DNA from: Struthidea cinerea | Lineage: Eukaryota > Chordata > Aves > Passeriformes > Corcoracidae | Assembly: GCA_013397865.1 (NCBI GenBank) | Contig: VZTI01005564.1 | Location: 681,810 to 745,809, forward strand | Length of the DNA: 64,000 nucleotides | Reading direction: 5' to 3' | Part shown: one piece after another, positions 39,901-51,091 of the stretch | Position numbering within the stretch: position 1 is the first letter of the stretch | Layout: the number at the start of each line of letters is the position of its first letter | Notes under the pieces: generated by a model | What the model saw: the letters and a program-made list of their open reading frames with translations, nothing else | Told to the model about the DNA's origin: nothing | Databases searched by the model: none | Translations under genes and position numbers: made by a program

Positions 39901-40922
39901 GCAAGAAAGACCTAAGCAGTGTACAAAGCAGAGTTGATAAAAATAACACACAGCTCTTTCTCTGATGACTTGCTGTGTTTATTATTGCGAGGAATCAAGT
40001 TTCTGATGCAACCCACAACTGAAGAAGACACTAGGACCTTGTAATCTTTTTGAGTATCAGTGTTGAATGTGTCATATGCCACAGTATGCTGCCTTCCCTG
40101 GTTTTGGTTTGTGTGAGGCTCACCAATTCCATTGTGAACCCTTGCATATGCTGCATGAAACACTGTGGAAGTATAACGAAAACTCCTTCTATTCTGATTA
40201 TACTAGAGATTTCAAATATATTTAAATGTATAAATGATGTACAAGAGAAAACCAAGAGGGGTGATTAGATAATCTACTGTATCACATATTTCTGTATATA
40301 AAGTATATAAAATATATGAATATTAAACCCTTACCAAATAACAGCTTGCCTAATTAGGAAAAAAATCATCTCCACCCCTATTGTTTCAATTAAAGAAGTT
40401 ATTTTTCATTTCCCTTCTGAAACCATCTTGCATAAAATGATTAGAATAGAATGCCAGCTGCGTAGCTCTCCTGAGAAAATCCATGGAGATTTTACCAGCA
40501 TGAGACACAATCGTTCTTCTGCAGGTGCTATAACTACTGAAACCCTTCATTAGTATTTCTAAAGTGTTCCAATTATACAGTGTCACTTTCAGTTATTAAA
40601 ATGTCTCCTTTCAATAAGGGTTTGTTGGTTGGGGTTTTTTTGTGTTCCCAGGCAGGGATTGGGTTGCAGAGAAAACGAAATCAATTGATTTGGGAAATGG
40701 GTGGTGACTGCTGAGATATTAGACTTTAAATAAAACCTAGGTAAGCTATTTATATTCTTACCTGAGTGTCTTATCTGTTATTTAGGCTCTTCCTTGTACC
40801 TCAGCTGTTCTCCTTCCAGAGGTAGTGATACCTTAGGTTTTAACTTTCATATTTTTCAAATCCTGTACTGCCTAGTGTGTAACTCTGAAGTTTCTTGTAG
40901 CCTGTTAATTTCTGCTCTCTCA
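33996..40922. other. AT-rich non-coding DNA
   Basis: Nearly 7 kb without a supported feature. The longest frame is 151 codons on the minus strand (38853-39308), overlapped by a 120-codon minus frame in another phase, with no signal or domain. There are AT-dinucleotide stretches near 38500-38515. No LINE or LTR landmarks seen. Confidence 0.5.
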
Positions 40923-41272
40923 TGCTAGGTAGACGTAACAAAGCCTCTCCAGGCCTGCTCTCCAAGGACATTCAGACCGTCCTAGGCCCAAAAAGTATAA
41001 ACCAAAAGCCTCTAAAAGGGGGCAAGCTGAGGGGAATTACATCATTAAACTGAAGCTTTAATTGGAGAATTAACCCTGATATGCAAATGAACCAAGCTTA
41101 TAAAAGTGTGAAGAACTCGTGACCTGTCGCCCATCTTGGGGTCCATCTTGGCAATAGCCTCTGGCTCCCCAGGGGGTACCTTTGAAGGCCTTCCAAATAA
41201 ATACCTACCTTTATTCCCTTATTCTTGTCTAGCCTCTGTTTTTAGGTGGCCTCCCAAGGCATCCGTTTGACA
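40923..41272 (+). mobile_element. LTR of an endogenous retrovirus (+)
   Basis: U3, R and U5 landmarks occur in order. An octamer motif ATGCAAAT is at 41081-41088, TATAAAA at 41099-41105, then an R-like segment with CCATCTTGGGG and TCCATCTTGG. AATAAA follows at 41196-41201, then a T-rich U5 ending near GACA at 41272. The length (about 350 bp) and layout fit a gammaretrovirus-like (ERV1) LTR. The left end (TGCTAGG at 40923) is tentative because no short duplication was found around any TG/CA pair. No internal region was recognised, so it is probably a solo LTR. Confidence 0.6.
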
Positions 41273-42825
41273 CTTCTTGCAAAATAACCAGACTCCAGTA
41301 GGAGCTAGAAGATGTTTCTTGCTCTAAATATCTTGGCATAGGCATATTCCTACTGGCTGAGATTGTGGTTACAGCTAAGAAGCCAGGTCTCCCAACCTGT
41401 AGAGCAGGGCCCTTCGCAGTATACAATGATCTGAAAAGCATACATCCTCTTCTCAGGAGGCGACATGAGACAAGAGATTGTATTTTGAGTCATGAATAAT
41501 CCTAAAAATGTATGAAAAACTTGGTCCCAGAACCAGATACCCACCTGAGAATTCCAATGTGTACTTGCTTATCTCATGCAAAAAAACCTCACTTCTTCTG
41601 GGTAGAGTGCAAATGCAATGTTTCAGTTGCATAGGCAGTGCTTTGGTATCTCAGGCGGGTTTCTAGTACACCCTGGTGAGGTAAGTGGAATACCTGGGAT
41701 CACTCAGATGTGTGAGTTTCACTCACATGCGTCTGGAAGCTGCTAAGTGCTCTTTGGACCTTGGCCCAACTGCTCCACACAGCACAGAAGTGAAAACAAA
41801 TGAAATTGCTCACTGTAAATTGTTTGCTAAGATTAGGTTTAGGATACGTCACTAAACTTTAGTCACAAGAGGAGAGGTGCACTATAAAAAGAGATTTTTT
41901 TATTAAAAGGGAAATTTTCATAGAAGGGGAAATTTTCATCAAAATGGCAGTTTTATAAATTATACTCTTAAGAGGCTGCCGGCTTTTATATGCGCTTTCA
42001 TGTTTAATGCTTAGTTTGGCCCCTGCTCTTCAAGCAGCGTTATACCAAATTTTTCTGGGCAGTCGCTGCTGCACTTTTCTCATCTGTTTAGCCATCTGGG
42101 TCCTGTGGTGACATATCCATGGTGTATCATAAAAGAGAAATGCCTGGTCTTTTCTGTGAGCTGCCACACGCAGGGCGAGGGAGGCAGCAGAGGAAGGAGC
42201 AGTGTGTTGGAAAGGTTTGTGAAACCACTGGGCAGCATTGCTTTGTGCTACTAAAGAGATCGGCTGCAGCTGGAGGAGAGAATTAACTTCCTTGGGAAGA
42301 GAACAAAGAAAGGAGCTGACATTTAATCAACAGGGAAGAGAGAGGGAAATGAAGTAACTGTGGAAGGGCATGGCACGATTGATATTTCCACTCCCAGCTC
42401 TGGCAGCAGGCAATCTCATCTGAACTGTATTCTCGTCATTAAAAGGCTATCCCAGGAAAGCCGAGGTAAAAAATAACTATTATGAAAGATGTTAGTAGGA
42501 CCCAATTGTGGCTGACTCCAGAATGGATGGGTCCAAAATCTTGATCCCTGAGTACTAAGGAGATGAGGGCTGAACCCAGAGTCCTGGTGCTTACAGGATT
42601 CTACCTGCACACATCCCTGGAGGGTATGCCTCTCTTCAGCCACAACCCAAGGGTGCTGGCAGCATTTACGGGCAAAAATGTCCCATGGGAACACTAAAAG
42701 GCTCCAAGATAAGATTAACCTTCTGAATGCCCTGGTGGCCCATTAGACACTCTGGTGCAGCACACATGATTACTCTCCAGACAAGGCACTGCTTCCACAG
42801 AGGGTCACTTGGGAGCCTTACAGAG
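41273..42825. other. Non-coding DNA
   Basis: A short direct repeat of GGGAAATTTTCAT occurs at 41909-41921 and 41927-41939. The stretch is otherwise AT-rich DNA with frames of 92 codons or less and no recognised family. Confidence 0.5.
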
Positions 42826-43402
42826 TGTGCTGGTTTTGGCTGTGCAGAGTTAATTTTCCTCACAGTAGCTGTTACTGGGCTTTGTTTTCATTTGGGACTA
42901 AAAACAGCATTGATAACCAAGGAGTGGTTTAGCTGCTGCTGAGCAGTGCTCACACAGAGCCAAGGCCTTTTCTGCTTCTCACCCCATCCCACCAGCGAGG
43001 AGGCTGGGGGTGCACAAGGAGTTGAAAGGGGACCCCAACTGATATAGGAGGGATATCCCATAAGCATATGGCATCACGTTCAGCTCTAAAGAGGGGGAAA
43101 TAGGAGGAAGGGGGCAGGTGTTCAGAGTGGTGGCATTTGTCTTCGCAAGCCACCCTTGCATGTGATGGAGCACGGCTTTCCTGGAGATCACTGAACACCT
43201 ACCTGCCCATGGGAAGCAGTGAATGAGTTGCTTAGTCTGCTTTGATTGTGCATGCAGTTTTTGCATTCCTTATTAAAATGTCTTTATCTCAACCCATGAA
43301 TTTTCTCACTTTTACCCTTCTGATTCTCTCCCCATCCCACAAGACAGGAGTGGGGGAGTGGATGGATGGGATTGAGTTGCTGGCAGGGGTTAAATCACAA
43401 CA
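42826..43402 (+). mobile_element. LTR of a widespread avian ERV family
   Basis: This 577-bp LTR starts TGTGCTGGTTTTGGC and ends TTAAATCACAACA. I recognise the family from many bird genomes. Diagnostic blocks in order are: AGAGTTAATTTTCCTCACAG (about 42846), CTGAGCAGTGCTCACACAGA (42939), CCAGCGAGGAGGCTGGGGGT (42992), a CCCATGGGAAG block (43206), ATTAAA as poly-A signal (43272-43277), then TCTTTATCTCAACCCATGA (about 43280). The family's TATA box looks degraded to CTCTAAAGA (about 43084). Few CpGs remain, so the copy is probably old. Flanks AGAG and AGAA may be a worn target-site duplication. No internal region follows, so it is a solo LTR. Confidence 0.85.
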
Positions 43403-46400
43403 AGAACCAATGGACGGGGCTGTTAGCACCCTTGGCTCCTGGTTAGTGACGAATTTTTCTTCTCTAAGCAAACTGTCTGTGGGAGATAACTAATGTGTCA
43501 GGCAGTAACCTCGTTCTGAGCTCTCACTGCCATAGGTTCCCATCTTCCCTGCTCGGAGCAGGTCCCCAAGCACAGCACTCACTGCAACTGCAGATGAGTG
43601 CACATCATGCTTTATGTTTTCCCGGTCTTCAATACTTTCCATTTACGGGTCCTAGATATGGCAAGCTAGCGTATATGAATTTCTAGTTGGTGAATTTAAA
43701 TGTACTGACACTGGACTGTTTTGGGGTATTTTTACTCTATTGGTTGATGAATAATTTAAGTCAGCATGTCTGTTTTTATAACTGCTTACTGAACTGGACC
43801 AGAGTGCCAATCTGGCTGAAAAGCAACCTGCGTAGAGCAAATCAGTCAGGGCAGCTCCTCATTTTGACTTACCAAGTAACCACATAAGCATTTGTGCCAG
43901 GACAGTGCAAAAGTTAATTTGTGGATAGAAAGGAGTGGCTGGGTTGCTTTTGTTTGGGTTTTTTCTTCCTGGAGGTGCTGGCTTATGATGATCTAATGGA
44001 TGTGCTGAACTGCAGCCTCCATTGCTTACTGTGCAGTGCCTTCAGCACAGATCCCAGACTGCTGGGTTTTTTTTAACCATGATGTACGAACTACCGCTCT
44101 TGGCATAAAACAGAGCAATGGTATGCCCTTGTGCTTACTCTGACTCCCTGTGAGTAAAACATGTCAGGATAAACTGCTCCACTGAGGGTGTTTCTGGTGG
44201 ATAAGACGTTGAGTGGGAACTATTTGGGTTGTACTTAGTGGGCACAACTGATACTAAAACTGGCAAACCCAATGACCCTAACAGAAAGAATACTTCCCAA
44301 AGCGTGATTCTGTGAAGGACCATCTAGAGACATACGATGCTCATAAAGTGCTCTCTTAGTATCCTTGCATTTCAGAAAAGAGGGAGCACTCTGCTGAAAG
44401 CCAGAAAAGATACCTCAGTTACAGCCAGAGCCACCGTAGTGTTTATGCAACCTGGGAGCAGACACAGAGATTGCTCACCATCCCCAGAGATTCTCCTTCC
44501 TGAATTTGTGAAAAGAAAATACTATGAAAAATACTTAGCAAGAAGTAGAAGACCTTGTAGGAATAACCACATAGAAAGCTTAACCTTGATGAATTCAGCC
44601 CTGAAAAAGCATAATTTACCGTCAGCTCCAAACCACCACCATTAGCATGGTACTAAGGGATCATATGCCCCCCAAAAGACACATGTACAAATGGTTTATG
44701 GCATAATTCTGCCACCTTTGCTCATGCTGCCTGGTGCTTTGCTCTGCCAGTAAACCCATCACCAGAGACTCCAGGGGGCTGCTCACAGAATTAGAAGCCC
44801 CTGATTTCCTGATGGGTCAAGTTGGCACTATCAGGTTTTTAGAAGAGAACAGGAGGGAAGAATGTTTCCTCATTTCTGATGCATTCCTCAGTTTGAGTGT
44901 GTCAACAGATGGAGCTGGGATTAGTGATAAAATAATGTGTCCTCTTAGCTTATGTAAAAAAGCAGTCTTAGAATGCTGTGGATTTTCTGATGGCTCATTA
45001 AATGTACTCATGCAAACTAAAGGGTGCTTACAGTATAAATAAAATGCTCATCTTCAGTGAGTGTTTGCCTTTGATAGATAATGTCAGGGCAATGCATGAA
45101 TGTTTAGAGAAACATGCATAGAATGTTGAAAAAGAAATAAAATCTGTTATTTGCTCTTTGTGATCTAGCCTGAAACTATCTGTTGATGTGTGGCAGGACT
45201 TACTGCTGCTCACTCTGTGTTTCGCATCCTGCTGAGACTGTCTAATAGCCTTTTGCAGACTGACATATGTTGCCCACCTCGTGTCTGAAGCAGCACTCGT
45301 GTGGCTGTGGCTGGCGTGGCACAGGGAGCAGAGCCCTGCTCCAGCTGCACAGCAGGGTCCATGGTGCAGGGGGAGTGTTGCTGAGCTTGCAGCTGCTCTG
45401 TGGCTTGCAGTCTTGGTGTGCTCCTTGCCAGGCTCTGTTACACCAGGGACCAAGCTCAGGTAGCTCCACAGGCCGATAACCTCAACCTCTGAGCATGCAG
45501 GTAAAATGTCAGATAAAAAATTATTGCTTTTACCAGTAGAATATACATGGTGAGGGCCCAGATTCATGGCCAATATTTAGCATTAGGCATTCCTACCATG
45601 ATGTCAGTGCTGTTCCTCTCCCTCCTTTTCCAGCTCCTAAGCGAGGGGGCTGTCTTCTCTTTTCCCCATAGGGCTCTTTGAAACTCCTTTTATGAACATA
45701 AGCCAATGACTGATATGGGTGAAAAATGTCTGGGGAAAGGCAGGATTTTCTGTATTTCAGTAATTTCCTTGATACAATTCACAGAGGCAAGCACATTTGA
45801 AATAATTTTGTAAGGAAATAAATCCTTATTCTCAAGCTGCAGAAACGCTAAGATCACATTGCTCTTAACCAAGACAGCAGCACTCTATACAAACGCTGCC
45901 CACTCTTCCCAATGTTAATATTTCCCAGCTAACCACCCATGGGCAAGCTGACCTCTGTGCAGGAGAACTACTGCTGGCCTGCAACACAGACGCTGAACTG
46001 ATCGCACCAGGAAGTCTTCTCATGGTTAGAAGTGTTCTGTTCTGGGAGAGATACTGTAAAGATGTGAGTCCCACACACCTCCATAGCAGAGGGTTTCGTA
46101 CCCGAAGGATGCCTTACAGGGCTAGGAGCCGTGTGAATTGAGCAGCCCTGTTAGCTGAGGGCAAGGCACAGTTCTGTCACTGCACAAGCAGTCAGATCAG
46201 TCTGTGTTTGTAACAGTGCCTGAGATCAGTTGCCCAACAGACACCTCCTGAAATGTAATACCTCACCAATACTGTGATTTGGTGACTATCTTATATTTTC
46301 TGGCTTTTTCCCACTCTTGGGAGCGATAGAAAAGCTGTAGCATTTAGGAAGAATGGAGGAATGTCAATAAAGTTTTTAAATTTATGAAGGCCACTGTTAA

Positions 46401-49400
46401 TTTTTTTCTGCCTCATGTATACACTCCAATTGAACTCAGTAAGTTCCCTGATTATTCTTTTAAATAAGAGTATTTGACATTTTCTCTGAAGGCTATGTAA
46501 CAAGTGCGGCTTTACAATAAGAATGGTGTCATTATTAGACTAATAGCTGCAATAATGTGTATAGAAGCATTTACGGAACAGGTGTACTAATTAGGCACAA
46601 CGAATGGATTTTTGCTTTTGTTCACTCACCTTTTGTAACTTAGATTTTTTAATGGTTGGACAGGACACAGGAAAACACAATTCTTGACTCCATTCTCACT
46701 GTATTTGCTCTTTCCCAATGACATTTTCATTTCCAGCTCTACCCTGGTTTATCCTCCTTCCTCTTAAGACCTATTTCTTCAAAGAAAAGAGAACGAAGAA
46801 TTTTTAAGATATCCTGGTGTTTAGTGTGCGAAAGGAATAACCCCACTCAATACTTCTCCCACGATACCTCTACAAACCAAGCAAGTGTATTCTCTTTTTT
46901 ATGCTTTTATCATGTGCCTTTTACAGAAAAAATGAGGGGAGAGGGGGAAAGCCTGTTTCATTTTTTCCAACTGAACAGGTCACTGCTACAGTAATTTCTC
47001 AAGGACTGCAGGAACAAGTGTGAAGCAAACCCCCATCTTGCAAGCAAAATTGTGTTTCTCATGTGTCAGATGTAAGAGGTGCGGACCAAAAATCAAAGTG
47101 ATATTATTCAGCCTTCCATGTTGTGCTGAGAAGGAGGAGAAAGCTCACTAGCATCTACAATGCTAAGTCCAAAGCTGGTATTTACTCAGAACTTTTGTGC
47201 TGTGCCCCTGATAAAGTTTACAGATAACTGATTTACTAGAATACTGGGGGTTTTGTCCTCTGTCAATCAGCCAATGCACTTACAACAACAATCAGAGATT
47301 TGCACAGACTTTGCCAACTCAACTAGGTGTCCCCTTTCTAATTTTGCTGAGATCCTCTGCAAGAAAGTTTCTAAACCTCACGTTGATTTTGCATATTTGA
47401 ACCTACCGTACTAGATCTCATGTATTTCTTAGCCTACTCGTAATCTACAGGGGAGTAGTTTGCAACTTTGCCAAAGACCCAGGAGAACATACAAAATTTC
47501 TGCATCTTGAAGGCCAGATAACACTTGTGAAATGAGTCAACAACTCCTAAATTTTCATAATACGAGATTTTTTTAAAGAAACTTTGGATTCTATTTATTT
47601 TTTGTAAAGCATTACTGAGATTGAAGGAGAAAAAATGGGTGTGTTTTGGCTTGTTTGAGCAAGAAAACCTAGGAGAAAATGAAGGCAGGTAGATTATCTT
47701 TTACTGATGCTTTAACAAATGACTACACAGATGACCATATTTACGGAACTACAGCTGAGGAGAAACTCCAGGCTAAAGAGTGATCCTGTGGGAAAGTGGG
47801 ATGAAAATGCAATAACAGGAGGAAGAACTATAATTTGGTGTGGGAGAAACAAAGTTTTGCATAGAAAGTGGCAGTTAGGAACAGAAAGAAACTTTAATAA
47901 GAAAAAGGAAATCTTTACAGGACAATATTGCTGAAGTTTCAAAATAAATTAAAAATAAAATAAAATTTTAAAATTAATTAAATTTAAAAAAATAGGTTAA
48001 AAAGGCCAAAAAAACCTCTTCTGAACTGGACTACTAAATCTTTTGGAGACTTATCTCTTTATGAACTAGGTCACAGCAGCTGGCTGCATTTAATTTCAAA
48101 GTTGTTTCTTATTTCCCAATTAGTATTCCAGTCAGGACATTTCCTTGCATGATCATTTAATTTAGAAAAAAACATGAGATACTTTTGTCAGTTAGTTTTG
48201 AAAGTAATTAAGTATTTATTCCGTGACCCTGAAAAACTATGTATGATGTTGCATTTGAGGTTAGCTTTCTTTTCCTCTGCAAATTCTGTATGAATACCAT
48301 GTAACTCTGTCCTTGTATGACGCTTTTTCCTGTTCCTCTTCTTTATTTAGTCTTACAGAGTCTACAGCTACCAAGAAAAAAGTACAGACAGGCTTTTTAC
48401 AAATGGTATGAATTTTTCACATGTGAAACTATTACAGAAGTACAAAAATTGTTCCTGGGTATTAGGAAATCCTTGTGTGTGTGGAGATTTAGTAGTTAGT
48501 TATGCATGTATCTGTCAAGAAAAAGGATACAGTCATGTTCAAACAGACAACTGGAGTTACAGGTCATTGCAGAGAGAGAATTTAAGGCTGGGATCTCTGT
48601 CATATCTGGATAACACACAGGGCTGCCACAGCCTCTTCTCTTTGCAGCCAGCAGAGCAAAGCGCTACTTCTGCACACAACCAAGCTGAGCATGTTGATGG
48701 GGTGCTTCAAAAGTATCAGGTGTGAGCCACAGTTGAAAGCCTCTCTTGGATGCCTTGTCAAGTTTCTGCCTGTTTGCATGTTCATTTTTCAATAGTTCTA
48801 TCGTGTAACACAATCAAAATGCATTGGTTTCTGAAGGACAGGGGTAACCGTGTAGGACTGGGTGCTGGAGGAAAGGGCTCAGATGAGACTGTGTTCATCA
48901 TGCATTTTACACTGAAATGTGCTCTTTAGGTAATAAGCAAGGTGTTTTTCTTTTCTTTTTTTTTTTTTCCAGATGTGTCATTTTGTGTACTGCTCTAAGG
49001 AATTTTCTAATATAAAATTTCTTCACGAGGAGTTGAAGTGCATCTCAGGGATCAAGGATGAAACAAAAGGTTTATAGACAGATTTCACAGATGCAGTTTC
49101 CAAAAGACCTGACACTAATCTGTGCTTATTGTGCATTCCTCAGAAAAGCAGTTTTTTAAGACAACACCAGGGCACTGAGGGCACTACCAGACCCTCACGG
49201 CTACCACTGACCATCCCCTGCTCACACCCCACATGGTGCCTTGAGCCATGGGCCATGACCCCTCTGCTGGTGCATGGGGACAGCTCAGGTCCCCATGCAG
49301 TTCACACAGGATGGCTCACCAGCAGTTTGGGCTGGTGACATTGTTTTTACTCCGACAGGTACACAATTAATTAATTGTAAGAGCTGTTCCCAAAAGTTTC

Positions 49401-49496
49401 CACATGAAAAATATAAGCATAAGAAATAAGGATTTTTTTTTTATGTCTGGTTCTGGAGCGTGGACTCCTCTGCAGCTTTTGCTGCAGCTATAATTA
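43403..49496. other. Non-coding DNA with the longest non-repeat frame
   Basis: No recognised gene. The 181-codon minus frame at 45028-45573 is the longest outside repeats; it lies partly over a GC-richer patch (45270-45480) that is open in several frames. An A/T-only stretch spans 47939-47995. A pyrimidine run ending in CAG at 48949-48972 resembles a splice acceptor (see findings). Confidence 0.45.
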
Positions 49497-49557
49497 TGTA
49501 TGTGTGTGTGTGTATATATATACGTGTGTGTATATATATATATATGCATACACACAC
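49497..49557. repeat. TG/TA alternating tract
   Basis: Alternating purine-pyrimidine DNA: TG repeats, then TA, then TG, then TA, ending in CACACAC. The TGTGTGTATA... left part and ...GCATACACACAC right part are near-complementary, so the tract can fold into a long hairpin. Confidence 0.9.
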
Positions 49558-49693
49558 CTGCATGTTATAAGTTATGAATCCTTTTAAGTCTACCAGAGTC
49601 TGCAAAGGACACCAGCCCATCTCTCAGCAAAGGCACTCACAAGCAGCCTCTCCTCTTTTAGCAGCCTGTTTTCATGAAATCCACACAAGTCTG

Positions 49694-49843
49694 TCTTTTT
49701 TCTTTTTCTTTTCTTTTTTTCTTTTTCTTTTTCTTCTTTTTCTTTTTCTTTTTCTTTTTCTTTTTCTTTTTCTTTTTCTTTTTCTTTTTCTTTTTCTTTT
49801 TCTTTTTCTTTTTCCTTTTCTTTTTTTCCTTTTCTTTTTTTCC
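49694..49843. repeat. (CTTTTT)n microsatellite
   Basis: A pyrimidine tract whose core, 49736-49813, is 13 perfect CTTTTT hexamers, with imperfect units on both sides. Long F/L- or K/E-rich frames on the two strands are repeat artefacts. Confidence 0.95.
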
Positions 49844-51029
49844 CTGTTTGCCAAATCTGGCCGCAATTCTCCAAACAGCTGATAAGTCACAGAACACATG
49901 CACCTTTCTACAGATGGCTCTGTCAGCCTGGATTCCTCCTGCTAAGACCATTTCAGCAACACCTACCACGTATAAAAGATTAGCTCCCTCTAAATCTGAA
50001 TAAAACTGAGCACTTCTCTCTTTTTTTCCCCTCAACAGAGTTTCCCCCCAACACCTGGACAAAACTGTTTCGATGAAGGGTGCATTTCCAAAGTGAAGGG
50101 CAGTTTGAATACTTATCCATGAAGAAAGTCTGTGAAGCCCCACGTGCTGTCGATGAAGAAAGAGGGACAGCCCTTACATCCCAGTCCTGCCGCAGATTTC
50201 CATCACAGAAATAATCCTGGCACCTGTAACAGGACCACTGCCATTGCTGCACCTTTGCACTAAAATGCTGATTACAAAGGGATGGTCTGTGACTGTGTCA
50301 CGGTTTGTCAGATACTGACACATCCATCTGTTATCCCATTGTTTGCTTGGCATTGTTTAGGTAGACTGTAACTTTTTTTTAGATGTAGCTCAATTGCAAG
50401 TATTTCTTCAAAACTTTCATATATTTTTTATTCTCATTGAGCATACTCTTTGCAATATCATACTGCATTTAATAAAGTCCTAATAAAATGAATTCAAATT
50501 CACTTGAACTAAATTTACCAACTTTACTCACTACCTTCATGCTCTTTAAATTATCTTTGAGTGTTTTAATTTCAAGCTATCATTGATCATTGAGACCTAG
50601 GGACCAGAAGATATTTTCTTATGATTTATAACTGTTATGTGTATATAATATAAGAAAGAGGCACTAGACATTAAATAGGGAAAATAAATATGAAGAGCTG
50701 TAGTTAAACTCTTACTTGCAACATTTTCCTAGACAAAGAGGATAAAATTGTAATGGTATCAGAATACTTCATTCTAAATTCTTCACAAAGACAGTTGAAT
50801 TCCCAGGCTGACCAGTGGGTAGACTGTGCAGCGTGACATTTCTGTATCATGAAATTGAAAGATTCGGGTAAAATACAAAGATTGATCCTTCACAGCAAAA
50901 CTTCCATCTTCTTTAAAATTTCGTCATTCCAAAGGGGAAAATTTTCTGCATCATGAAGCAGAAGGGAAATCTTCATGGCTCTCCTCTGGAATATCTGAAG
51001 TCGAGATCTTTTGATATATTGCAAATGAA
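49844..51029. other. Non-coding DNA
   Basis: No feature seen. Frames here are short or are extensions of the repeat frame (49658-50143, -). Confidence 0.5.
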
Positions 51030-51091
51030 CTTAGTGATCCTTCTGGGTCACTTCAAACTCAGACTAATCTTTGATTCTATGATTCTATGAA
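51030..51091 (+). mobile_element. CR1 LINE 3' tail fragment
   Basis: GATCCTTCTGGGTCACTTC (51037 onward) matches the CR1 3' UTR block, and two perfect ATTCTATG octamers follow near 51074-51089. Only about 60 bp remain. The octamers give the orientation. Confidence 0.85.

Noticed and set aside
49574..50143. Long F/L- and K/E-rich frames (up to 161 codons)
   Set aside because: Created by the CTTTTT repeat, with no domain outside it.
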